A stretch of 64,000 nt of DNA from Fen-1359 sp963710355. GTDB lineage: Bacteria; Planctomycetota; Phycisphaerae; Sedimentisphaerales; Anaerobacaceae. The notes beneath the pieces are model-generated. The model was not told the DNA's origin and did no database searches. It saw only the letters and a program-made list of their open reading frames with translations. This document shows positions 54,428 through 63,629 of the stretch, in pieces. The DNA lies in the NCBI GenBank assembly GCA_963710355.1, contig CAVPZU010000001.1, positions 372,001 to 436,000 on the forward strand, read 5' to 3'. Position 1 is the stretch's first letter, and each line of letters begins with the position of its first letter. The position numbers and the translations under genes are program-made.

Positions 54428-57400
54428 TTAACGCGGGTCCGGCACAGGATATAGCGACCGTATCTTTACACTGCCGACAATCTTGCCGCCGTCATTTCGG
54501 ACATCGCTTCTGTCTAATATCGCCATAACCCTCTTTTGAGGCCCGTTTTGTCCCAGCCGAACAAGTATATATGCCGTGAACACATCGCTGCGAACCGTCA
54601 CCAAATCGCTTATCCTCGCAAATATCAAATCCCGCTCCTCCTGGTCATCAGCATATCCATCGACCTTTGTCCTCCTGTCTGTCGTAAGGTCTGGAAATCC
54701 CCGCTGGTCCTGCCCGTCACGACCGAAATAGTCGATACAGGCAGATTCAATATCACTTACCACGTTATTCAACTGACCGATATTCTCAAAGCCCGACGGC
54801 CCATAACGATTCGTGTAATATTTCACCGTATCCGTGCCGAAAGGTAACTTATCCCTGTATGCCACAATCGCCTTTGCAAGGCCATAATTAGGTATAGGGC
54901 TGTTTCGGATTGATACCCACGGCAGTTGTGCCAATACATACCACGGCGCAGTATTGATGTTTATCCTCCCCTGCACCCGCAGCTCATTTGCATCCGCCGG
55001 TATGTGATGAAAAAACGGGTCCATCACCGTCAGAAAATTAAACATCTTTTGAACGCTCGCATCTGTCAGGTTAACCTTTATATCCAACTCGGTATCATTT
55101 ATATCTATCCTGTCTGCCGCCTCGTAATAGGCGCTCTTTTTAAGGATGAAACCGAGTTCGCCGACATTGTTAAGAGGCCGCTGCTGAATCTGAAAATTGA
55201 ATCTCGGGTCGCCTGCGTTGTGCGGCCAGAAAAAGTCGTTGCTCCATCCAAGAGTCGGACATTGCGAGATTGGCAGTGTCGGACACGAGAAGCTTGGCAG
55301 CGAGGTGTTATAATTCCAAAGCCTCTTGAGCCTCCCCGGCCACGACAGGTCTCTCTGGAAACTGCGGCCCTTAGAGTCCTGTCCGCATCGCACGGGTCTG
55401 ACAGCCAGCCAGGTATTTCTCGGTCGCCACCTGCACTTGGAGGGCCTAACATATCAACAACAATATAACCAGGTTTGTCCTTAACCCACCGTTCGAGCCT
55501 GATAACGCTGTCCTGCCCGAAAATCGCAGGTGAAGTTGGATCGAGTGGCGGCCCGACAATCAAATTAGGCTCAGCCAGCCACGTCGTAAAGCTCCACGGC
55601 GGATTTCCATCGTCTATAACCACATTATTTACATTATTTACGCCCGCAACACGCCAGTAATAGGTCTCCCCCTTCGCCATAGGGGCAGAGCCTAATGGGT
55701 CAAAGGCATTGCCGGTTTGCCTCCCCTGATATGCCGGCTCAGGGTCGGTCCCGAAATATACATCATAAGCATTTGCCCGAATCCAGTTGCCGTTTATATC
55801 CCGTCCCCAAATCTCGCCCCACCGCAAAATTACATTCGGGTCAACTCCCTTTGCACCGTCGGCAGGACTATCCAGCCAATAAACTGAATCCGAAAGCGGT
55901 GCACACGGGTCCTGAAAAATTCTTACATAGAATCTGCCCCCACTCTCGTCAAACAAACCTGAACTAATCGGCCAAATCGCATTAAAACCCGAACTCGGCG
56001 TGTCAATCACAAGTCGCCAGTCATTAAAATCTTCATTTTTCCTGAAGTCGTTTGAAATCTCTATCGCATACGAGCGATGCAGATACTTTGTGCTGCAGTT
56101 CGGGTCGCACGGGTCATACCTTAGGTTATTCGGGTCAAGATACCTGTCGCCATAAACAATCTCCGATATCCGTATTTCCGGCCTCTCATATCCATAATGC
56201 GGATTCTTTTGCCAGTCTATGACTGTTGTCACCTTCGTATCGTTATCACTATAGTCCTTTATATTTGCCGCTATCTGCGCAAACTCCCCCTCCAAGGTAG
56301 TTCTAAACGAACCGGCAGGGATGTCCTTCAGGCATGGCAAAAGCATTGTGTAATATAAATTCTGCGCATCATTATATGACATCAGAATGTTAGGTGTAGA
56401 ATTTATATTTTGTATATTGACCATTCTCTCCCCGAACGGATTTATTATCCTGTCAATATTGTATGTCGTTGATATGTGCCGATAGTCATACTTATCCCAC
56501 GCGTTGACATCGAGAGTATCGAGAGTTGCAAACTGCTTCCAATCGAAAAATCCAAAACTTGAACTTGAATCTGCCAGCGACACTTGAGGGCCGCCATCGT
56601 ACGCTTTCGTCCAAAGCTTTTCTATTCTCGTTGTAATCTCATTGAAATCCAGCAGGTATCTGTTTCGCAGTTTCAGCTCATCTGAAATATCGAAAGGCGT
56701 ATAACCAACAGTCGGATTGTTATACTGCCAGATAACATTGTTTTCGTATGATAATAAAGATGTATTGCATCGCCAACTATGCAGCTTATCTGCTGCTACT
56801 GTAAGATTACCATTCGCTCCTCTTTGAGATAGTTCTGCCAGATTTATCTGCAACTGGCTTGAGCCATCAATTTCACTTTGAATTGCTGAATTGGGGTCAA
56901 ATTTATATGCAGTATTTACGTTCAGCATCCCGCCGTTATCCACAACCCGCACAGCGGCAAAGACCGGCTCCCCCCTGCCCGTGTTTATATCCGGTATCAT
57001 AATCCATCTTGAGTCAGCAACACCATCTCCATCAGCATCTGCCGGAAGATTTGTTGTGATATTTGACTGGTAATCTTTAATGATTGTAGCCTCTACTGTT
57101 GCGATGGGATTAGCACTAAAAATATTGCTGACCTGCCGCCAGTAATAATTTGTCCCGTCAGGACTGTACGGCTCTAAATTTGCCAGCCAGGCATTGTTTG
57201 CATCTGGATAGTCATAATATTCACCATTTGGGTCAACTCCCGGCGTATCGACAATGAGCTGCTGCGATATTGCAGCAACCACCGTATCTGCGGCGTTGTT
57301 CAGTTCGCTGTTTTGCCGCATCGCTGACGCCGACAGCCGCCCAACGCGGGCTCGCAGAAGGAACATCGTCCCGATTACCGCAAGAAGCGTCACAAGCATA

Positions 57401-57519
57401 ACAACGAGGATAAACGCCGTCCCCTTCTCAAGCCTGACCTCCAGATGACGGTCAACTGACAACCGGCGACTTATGACTTGTGACTTATGACTTATGTCTT
57501 GTGACTTATTCCTGTCCAT
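54428..57519 (-). CDS. Large GspK-like minor pseudopilin, frameshifted
   Basis: 1030 residues after one missing base at about 55385 is restored (SDPCDA joined to GQDSKGRSFQRDL). It starts at ATG 57519. A single N-terminal hydrophobic helix (GTAFILVVMLVTLLAVIGTMFLLRARV) fits a pseudopilin-like membrane anchor. A large soluble domain follows, and residues of about 820-900 hold a GRININTAPWYVLAQLP motif, a GspK-type helix-hairpin-helix sequence. Usual GspK is 300-350 residues, so this form is three times longer. The first 20 residues are encoded by a short direct repeat. It is the last gene of the minus-strand secretion operon. Confidence 0.75.
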
Positions 57520-57636
57520 CCTGCCGCCTTTCCTTTGCCGCACAATTTTCTCTCTTCTTTTCGCCGGATTCTGATTACATTTTTCAGCCGCGGATTTCAC
57601 GGATTTCGCTGATTTTTTACAAATATTCTTTTAATC

Positions 57637-57729
57637 CGTGTAATGGCTCGACTATGCTCGCCACGGTGAGCCTGTCGAACCGTCAGTGTAATGGCTCGAC
57701 TTTTGCTCGCCATAGTAAGCCTGTCGAAC
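57637..57729. repeat. Two tandem GCTCGAC..CTGTCGAAC units
   Basis: Two copies of about 44 bases, each starting TAATGGCTCGAC and ending AGCCTGTCGAAC, 48 bases apart. They are the reverse orientation of the repeat at 40550-40585. They lie in the 198-bp gap between the GspK-like and GspJ-like genes. A GATTTCACGGATT-type motif, seen also near 60310, precedes them. Confidence 0.75.
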
Positions 57730-57798
57730 TATCCGTGGTTTCATTTTGTTAGAGTCTCTAAATTAAATTTAATCTCCTTTTTTTCTATGGCTCTGTGG

Positions 57799-58632
57799 CT
57801 AATTTCCCAAATAAACTATATGTGTAAATGTACTGCCGCTTTTCAGTATCCCCTTCGAATCATAAAGCGTAAATGTGAACTTTATCGCCTTCGGCCAAAT
57901 ATCCGAAGGCCCCCAGGTTTCGCCATTAGAGGACCATATCAGCATCTTCGTTAATGAATCAATACCGTTCATCCACTCAATCTTCAATTCCCCCACATTC
58001 TCGCACATTAGTTGCCTGACATTATCAGAGTTTGTTCCGGCGAGAACAGAATAGGTAAGCAGATTGTTGCAATCCTCGATTCTTTGGGGGTCTGATACAA
58101 ACTGGACAAAGCTTATATTGTTCCAATCAAACAGTTTCCTATCCACTATATCTTGAGTAGTAATTCCCGGCGCCAGCAGCAAAACATCCCTTGCCAATCT
58201 GCACTGATTTAGTGGTATATTAAGATTAAGAGAATTGCTGTCGTGGCCGAAATATATCCTCGCTATGTTGCTTCTTATTCCCGCATCATACCAGGATTGA
58301 AAATCGCCTGTCACAAAATAGTAAATCCTGTCCATCCGCACCGAAGGAACTGTGATGTGTTTATCCTTGTCGGCCTGTGTCACTGAACGATTGCTCTCCT
58401 GCACCATCCTAACTGCGAGCAGACCGTCCCTGCGAATCTGCGAAAAATCCCTGTCCAACTGTGTCGTTATCGTCTGCAAATTCTGTATAATCTCTGCGTT
58501 GGCCCCTGCGATGCGGTAAGATTCAATGCTGCTCCTGAAGATGATGCCTGTAAAGACAACCACCACCACCAAAATCCCGATAGCCGTCACAACCTCAACC
58601 AGCGTAAATCCCTTTTTGCTTCGCGTATTCAT
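57799..58632 (-). CDS. GspJ-like pseudopilin
   Basis: 277 residues. The prepilin cleavage and methylation motif is GFTLVEVVTAIGILVVVVV, with glycine at -1, F at +1 and glutamate at +5 after a short basic leader. Length and order after a GspI-like and before a GspK-like gene suggest GspJ. Pseudopilins form the short periplasmic pilus that pushes folded proteins through the outer-membrane secretin. Confidence 0.75.
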   Translation of the reverse strand: MNTRSKKGFTLVEVVTAIGILVVVVVFTGIIFRSSIESYRIAGANAEIIQNLQTITTQLDRDFSQIRRDGLLAVRMVQESNRSVTQADKDKHITVPSVRMDRIYYFVTGDFQSWYDAGIRSNIARIYFGHDSNSLNLNIPLNQCRLARDVLLLAPGITTQDIVDRKLFDWNNISFVQFVSDPQRIEDCNNLLTYSVLAGTNSDNVRQLMCENVGELKIEWMNGIDSLTKMLIWSSNGETWGPSDIWPKAIKFTFTLYDSKGILKSGSTFTHIVYLGN

Positions 58633-58690
58633 ATTTTTTCTTAATTCATAATTCCAAAATTCTATATTCTACATTCCACATTCTGTATTC

Positions 58691-59482
58691 TCAAAAAAGC
58701 ATTTCCTTCTGAAATACACCTATGCACGGCTGCCTCCCGCCACCGACCGGCGGCGGTATAACCCAAATTTTATCGCTGACAAGCCCCTGCCAATCTCTCT
58801 CGATGGTAATTTCATCAGGCGTGGCGCTATTGCGTTCCACAACCCGGTATATCCTGCCAAATGTATCTTCAATAATTATGCTGCCCGCATTGATAAAAGT
58901 CCTCTCGATTTTATCATTTTCATCACGGTATCTTATCTGAAGAATCCTTGTCGGATTTGTACCTGCTTCAACAGTCACATAAACAGGCCTTGGATATGTA
59001 TAACCAATCGGATTCGTTATATCTGTCGGGTCATAATAATTAGTTCCGACACCTGTTTTTCTGCTCACAAAGACCGTCACCTGCACTAAACTGTCGCCCG
59101 GCTTTGTCCCCGATACCCTTCTGCACAACGCCGACCAGTAATATCTCTTGTCTGAAACATTAGGGTCAGATGGATATGCAAACTCGTTATATTGTGTGTC
59201 AACAGGTATTGGCCTGATTGCTGAAGCACCGGAAAAATCCACACAGCCCAGTGTTGTCATAAGCGGTGAAGTAGAATTAACATCAACTCCGTAAAGTCTT
59301 ATCTTCGCAAACGCCTCATCAGCCGCAACAGAGCCGAGCGTCCGCTCCGTCGAGATTATCGTATAATAAATACCTGCTGGAAACACACCCGCAATAAAGG
59401 CCATCCCAACAGCCAGTATCGCCAGCGCCATCAAAACTTCCGCCAGCGAAAAACCTCTCTGTTTCTTTCCGTTCAGCATCAT
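58691..59482 (-). CDS. GspI/PilV-like pseudopilin
   Basis: 263 residues. The N-terminus GFSLAEVLMALAILAVGMAFIAG has the prepilin motif with E5. The end overlaps the next gene by no base and its start overlaps the previous gene by four bases (ATGA), so they are translationally coupled. The body is longer than a usual GspI of about 125 residues. Confidence 0.7.
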   Translation of the reverse strand: MMLNGKKQRGFSLAEVLMALAILAVGMAFIAGVFPAGIYYTIISTERTLGSVAADEAFAKIRLYGVDVNSTSPLMTTLGCVDFSGASAIRPIPVDTQYNEFAYPSDPNVSDKRYYWSALCRRVSGTKPGDSLVQVTVFVSRKTGVGTNYYDPTDITNPIGYTYPRPVYVTVEAGTNPTRILQIRYRDENDKIERTFINAGSIIIEDTFGRIYRVVERNSATPDEITIERDWQGLVSDKIWVIPPPVGGGRQPCIGVFQKEMLF

Positions 59483-60303
59483 TGTCCCGCCGATATTATT
59501 GTCCCTGTGTACGAATTGATATATACAGGTTTTAACTGTATTAAATAACCCGAATAAGGTGTCCCTTGCTCGTATGCCCTTTTGAATTTATCCTGCTCAT
59601 AAATATAAAATTGTCGTCTGCTCGGCTCCGGCCCTAAATTTAGATATGGGTCATTAGGGGCAAAATAGTCATCATAATAAAACATTCCTATTCCATTCTT
59701 AACGTTTGTAGCTGTGTTAAAAACATCGTCATTAACTCTTGCTTGCCAAACTCTTACTCCGTGAATAACAAGATTGCCCGTAGGTGAAAAGATAATTGAA
59801 AATGTCCCTGTGTCCGAAAGATTTTTCGGGCTATTGAGTGAATTATCGACTGTGGCGGAATCCTCTGTTTTCAGATTAACCTGCTCAGAATCTACAGGAT
59901 TCTGCTCATCGTGTTCTGGCACAAGGTATAAATCCATTACTCCGATATTCTGCGGAAGCTTTACTGGCTTGAGACCTTCCACCACCCTAAAGCCATAACC
60001 ATAAGTACCGGTAAGTTCCGGGTCGTGAATAATAAAAATCATATATTGCTCTGCCCGGAGCGGATTATCAGGGTTGTAGGAAACCTGAAATCTTATCCCT
60101 GCGTATCGCTGCTCTCTCATCGCAATCGCCCGTGCGTTCGACAGTGCCGCACTTATCATAGCCTCACTGCTGCCCGTCGAACTGGTCGAATTTACAAGCG
60201 CATTTATCGCCGGCATCGACATCGCCGTCAAAAGCACCACTATCACTATCGACGTCAGCACTTCCGTCAGCGACAAACCGAATTGTTTTGCCCTGATTCT
60301 CAT
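59479..60303 (-). CDS. GspH/FimT-like pseudopilin
   Basis: 274 residues. LSLTEVLTSIVIVVLLTAMSMPAIN is the prepilin helix (E5 present, first residue L instead of F). SAALSNARAIAMREQRYAGIRF is the GspH/FimT pattern. Its last four bases overlap the GspI-like gene. Confidence 0.7.
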   Translation of the reverse strand: MRIRAKQFGLSLTEVLTSIVIVVLLTAMSMPAINALVNSTSSTGSSEAMISAALSNARAIAMREQRYAGIRFQVSYNPDNPLRAEQYMIFIIHDPELTGTYGYGFRVVEGLKPVKLPQNIGVMDLYLVPEHDEQNPVDSEQVNLKTEDSATVDNSLNSPKNLSDTGTFSIIFSPTGNLVIHGVRVWQARVNDDVFNTATNVKNGIGMFYYDDYFAPNDPYLNLGPEPSRRQFYIYEQDKFKRAYEQGTPYSGYLIQLKPVYINSYTGTIISAGQ

Positions 60304-60344
60304 ATATTCTCTGATCTGTGTAATCCGCGTAATCAGCGGTTTCT

Positions 60345-60848
60345 TTATTTATTCGTTATATCATCTGTCGTCTTGAATTTTTTGTCAGGCCCAGCAGATA
60401 TAATCACCGGAAAATTATTCAATGCAGCGTCATACCTGTAATCCAGCGGCGTCTTCCACGCATCTATAAATACAGGATAATTATTAACCAAAGTAATCTG
60501 CGAATCAGCGATTTTTTCGAGTATCTTCTTTGCGTCCGGCACCAAATTAAGTTGTTGATACAGCGAGGCCGAATGACGAGTATTAGGGTCTGAAAAATCG
60601 ACAGCCGGCCAGTAATTCGGTTCGGGAAATAACAAAGGATTAGCCGAACCAGAGCAAGGATCATATTCCCGGTAATCCTCCAGAGCGCTATCGAGAAGGG
60701 CTATGGTGGATTCCGTCAGCTTTTTATTCGTGTCAACCCAGCTTACCTGCGTTGCCACTAAAACCATAGAGACCATTATTAGGATGAGCGCCATCGCAGT
60801 CAGCAGCTCAAGCAGCGTCAAACCAGAATTTTTTATCTCTATCTTCAT
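60345..60848 (-). CDS. Pseudopilin, GspG/GspH type
   Basis: 167 residues. LTLLELLTAMALILIMVSMVLVATQ is the prepilin helix. The C-terminus VIISAGPDKKFKTTDDITNK contains the same loop as the GspG proteins, likely a calcium site. It is the smallest pseudopilin in the operon. Confidence 0.75.
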   Translation of the reverse strand: MKIEIKNSGLTLLELLTAMALILIMVSMVLVATQVSWVDTNKKLTESTIALLDSALEDYREYDPCSGSANPLLFPEPNYWPAVDFSDPNTRHSASLYQQLNLVPDAKKILEKIADSQITLVNNYPVFIDAWKTPLDYRYDAALNNFPVIISAGPDKKFKTTDDITNK

Positions 60849-60873
60849 AATTCTGCTATCTGCCTTCTGTTTT

Positions 60874-61722
60874 TCAGTATCCGAAATTCGTTATATCATC
60901 CGCCGTCCCATATAGACCATCTATCCCTGCTGAAATCAGTATGTATGAATCCGGCCTGTGCGGCCAGGGCCTGTTTGTTATCTTCGGATCCAATATCTTA
61001 TATTTGTCACTGTAAAGCCAATTTGGACTACTGAGTGGATGTGTTACTCCGTCGTTTACCTGCGCAGCCGAAACGACCGGAAAATTGTCGGAATAATCGT
61101 AAATTGTCTTTTTGGGGATTGGAGCAAACTGTAGCTGGGATGTGTCAGCCTTGTAATAAAGGATAGGCCGACCAGCCTTGACTATCTGGCTTCCTACAGA
61201 AACATCTGTGAACCCAAACTCATCACAAAGAACATACGTTTTAAGGGCTGCCCCACTACCTACATTAAACAGACCAGCATTTTTTATGAACAGATCACCT
61301 ATCTTAAATGCGTTTGCCGTCTCTAATTCCAGATACCTCGGCTTTCTTTGAGAAAGGTTAGTATTGCTCGTGCTATCATAGACGTGGGCAGTGCCTGCAG
61401 AATTCATACCATCAGCTCTCCAAGCCGAGGCAGGATGAAAGCCGAGCAGGTCCCAGCCTAATAATGCCTCCGCAAGTTTCTGCGCACCACAATAAACATC
61501 TGGGTTAGTTGTATCCCAGTTTGACGGCGGATAATCTCCATAATCGTTCCGAAATGCCAGAAGGGCCTGGTCAATCGAAACAAACTGCACCCTCTGCTTT
61601 GCAGTTCTTGCGGCATTGCGGGCCGTAGTCAACGCCGGCAGCAAAGCCCCAATAAGTATCGCCATAACCGCCAGCACCGTCAGTATCTCAACTATTGTAA
61701 ATCCCTTATTTTTATATCTCAT
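60874..61722 (-). CDS. Major-type pseudopilin, GspG-like, enlarged
   Basis: 282 residues, about twice the usual GspG. GFTIVEILTVLAVMAILIGALLPAL is the prepilin helix. YPPSNWDT and a GAQKLAEALLGWDLLGFHP segment are inserted in the middle. The C-terminus SYILISAGIDGLYGTADDITNF matches the calcium-binding loop of GspG (D-x-x-x-G-T-x-D-D). AAGGTG precedes the ATG. Confidence 0.8.
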   Translation of the reverse strand: MRYKNKGFTIVEILTVLAVMAILIGALLPALTTARNAARTAKQRVQFVSIDQALLAFRNDYGDYPPSNWDTTNPDVYCGAQKLAEALLGWDLLGFHPASAWRADGMNSAGTAHVYDSTSNTNLSQRKPRYLELETANAFKIGDLFIKNAGLFNVGSGAALKTYVLCDEFGFTDVSVGSQIVKAGRPILYYKADTSQLQFAPIPKKTIYDYSDNFPVVSAAQVNDGVTHPLSSPNWLYSDKYKILDPKITNRPWPHRPDSYILISAGIDGLYGTADDITNFGY

Positions 61723-61758
61723 AATCGCACCTTCTTATTTATCCTGTCTTTGCACCTC

Positions 61759-62562
61759 CTATGGCAGGCTGCTCTCAAGCCAATGCTCCGCAAAAACAGC
61801 AAAATCAGAAAAATTCACTATGCCTGTCTCTTCATCATTTCCCGCACTCGACAGGTTATATATTGAATCAATCGCAACCTCTTCAAGCCAAACATCTGCC
61901 AGCATTGAAAGGTCGTTCGCATCAACCCGGCAATCCTTGTTGAAATCGCCGGGCAAATACTCGCTGCAGCTAATCACACCTAACCTTATATTATCCCAGT
62001 AGGCATAATACTCTGTGTCCACAGCCAGCCAGTCCTCTGCAACATCGGATATAAGGGCCAGCGACAATTTGTGAAGGCCGCTGTCTGTTATATTTATATT
62101 CACGGACTGGTTTGTATGTTCTCCCCTCGCATCGCTGCCGAATATATCCGAAACCCAGACTATTTTATCGTCAACAAGGACCGCCGCTGTCCTTTTGTTG
62201 GGGTTCCAGATTTTACCGCTCGGATAAGTATCTAATTTTATATCAAAAGAGATACTTTCCACATCCTTCAAAGGGACCTGCTGGAAAACCTCTGCCATAT
62301 CGTTGGCCTCGAATGCCGTATACCAGAACGAATACAACGTCAAACTAAAGTTCCCTTCTGTCGCCCATTCATTCGAGACAAATCCCCCGAACTTATCCGC
62401 AGGCATATTTACATCCCAGCCGTTCGGCTCTTTGGTGCTTATATCGCCAATCCACGTATCATATTCGAAGCTGCCGTTGACGAGGCCGTTAGCATCCGCA
62501 CGAATTGTATTTGCTGCCATCAGCATAATTAACACCGCTAAAAAACCTGTCATCTTCTTCAT
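61759..62562 (-). CDS. Secreted dockerin-like protein inside the pseudopilin operon
   Basis: 267 residues. A signal peptide (FLAVLIMLMAANTIRADA) is followed by a jelly-roll-like beta domain (NGSFEYDTWIGDISTKEPNGW), similar to carbohydrate-binding or DUF642-like domains. Two dockerin-type loops follow: GDFNKDCRVDANDLSML and ETGIVNFSDFAVFAEHW. The gene lies between two GspG-type genes, which suggests that it is a cargo of, or a partner in, the secretion system. No cohesin gene is visible. Confidence 0.75.
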   Translation of the reverse strand: MKKMTGFLAVLIMLMAANTIRADANGLVNGSFEYDTWIGDISTKEPNGWDVNMPADKFGGFVSNEWATEGNFSLTLYSFWYTAFEANDMAEVFQQVPLKDVESISFDIKLDTYPSGKIWNPNKRTAAVLVDDKIVWVSDIFGSDARGEHTNQSVNINITDSGLHKLSLALISDVAEDWLAVDTEYYAYWDNIRLGVISCSEYLPGDFNKDCRVDANDLSMLADVWLEEVAIDSIYNLSSAGNDEETGIVNFSDFAVFAEHWLESSLP

Positions 62563-62597
62563 CGTTATCCCTCTGGTCTATGCAATTGAGGAAAAAT

Positions 62598-63587
62598 TTA
62601 GTTTTCAAAATTAAAAACGTCGTCCTTCGTGCCGAAAAGCCCGTCAAATCCCGCAGATATCAGAATATAACTATCCGAATTAAAAGGCCTCGGCACTGAA
62701 AGCTTCCCATTCAATATTGCATCATAAAAAACAAATGGGTCAGCAGTTACAGTTGTCCCAAGCGGAGTAGGGCTTCCTGCCGGAGCACCCATCGGATGAT
62801 ACGTCCCCGGCATCCATGGTACTTGAAGGCTTAACAAATCAATATTATCCAAGTAATTGTAGATATTTTTGTCCGGAGAGGTCAGATTCTCACTCTTAGG
62901 AAGGGGATGTGCTTGGTTTCTTGCGTTTGCCTTATAATAAAGTATCGGCGTACCGACATTTTTACCCGTCCTCCTGTTGGGTATATTCGCATAAACATCA
63001 CATAAAACAGGCAGGGAATATGCATCTGCTGCAAATATAGTATAGTCGGCAAATAGGTCACCCATTACATAAACGTTTGCATTTTCCCGCGGCAGATACA
63101 ATCCCTTCCTTTCTCTTTCGCTTCCCGCTATATCGACCCCCCCAGGCAACGTTGGAACGGCTGGAGGTAGATTTACTAACCTCCTCGCAGGATACAAATC
63201 ATTACCACCAGCGCTCGTGGGTTGGCCGAAGGCAGCGCCATCGGTTGTCCCTTTCTGATAGAAATGAGACTGTGGATGAAAGCCGAGAACATCCTGTCCT
63301 ACCATAGCCTCTGCCAGCCTCATCGCCCCGCAGTACGGAGCGGTGCTACTGCTGGAATCCAGCCGAGATGACTCCGGATAGCCGTCAAACTCGGCGTTGA
63401 ACATCGTAAGGCCGGCGTCGATGGCATTAAAGTTTTTCTTCTGCTTTACCTGCAGGGCATATCGCTTAACCCTGTTTAGACTTGGAACCATGATGCTGAT
63501 AAGTATGATTATTATGCTCATTACCGTCAGCAACTCTATAATCGTGAAACCTGCCCTTCTGTTTAATTGTTCGGCTTTTTTGTTCAT
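62598..63587 (-). CDS. Enlarged GspG-like pseudopilin, second copy
   Basis: 329 residues with GGAGAAC before the ATG. GFTIIELLTVMSIIIILISIMVPSL is the prepilin helix. The layout is the same as in 60874-61722: GAMRLAEAMVGQDVLGFHP in the middle and SYILISAGFDGLFGTKDDVFNF at the end. It is a paralogue with low overall identity, so an old duplication. Confidence 0.8.
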   Translation of the reverse strand: MNKKAEQLNRRAGFTIIELLTVMSIIIILISIMVPSLNRVKRYALQVKQKKNFNAIDAGLTMFNAEFDGYPESSRLDSSSSTAPYCGAMRLAEAMVGQDVLGFHPQSHFYQKGTTDGAAFGQPTSAGGNDLYPARRLVNLPPAVPTLPGGVDIAGSERERKGLYLPRENANVYVMGDLFADYTIFAADAYSLPVLCDVYANIPNRRTGKNVGTPILYYKANARNQAHPLPKSENLTSPDKNIYNYLDNIDLLSLQVPWMPGTYHPMGAPAGSPTPLGTTVTADPFVFYDAILNGKLSVPRPFNSDSYILISAGFDGLFGTKDDVFNFEN

Positions 63588-63629
63588 TAATGTTCTCCTT
63601 TAAAAATTGCCTTAAGCTTCATTTTTTTA

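Noticed and set aside
483..57519. Programmed frameshifting in the split genes
   Set aside because: No common slippery heptamer or downstream structure is seen, the shifts go both ways, and the affected genes are unrelated.
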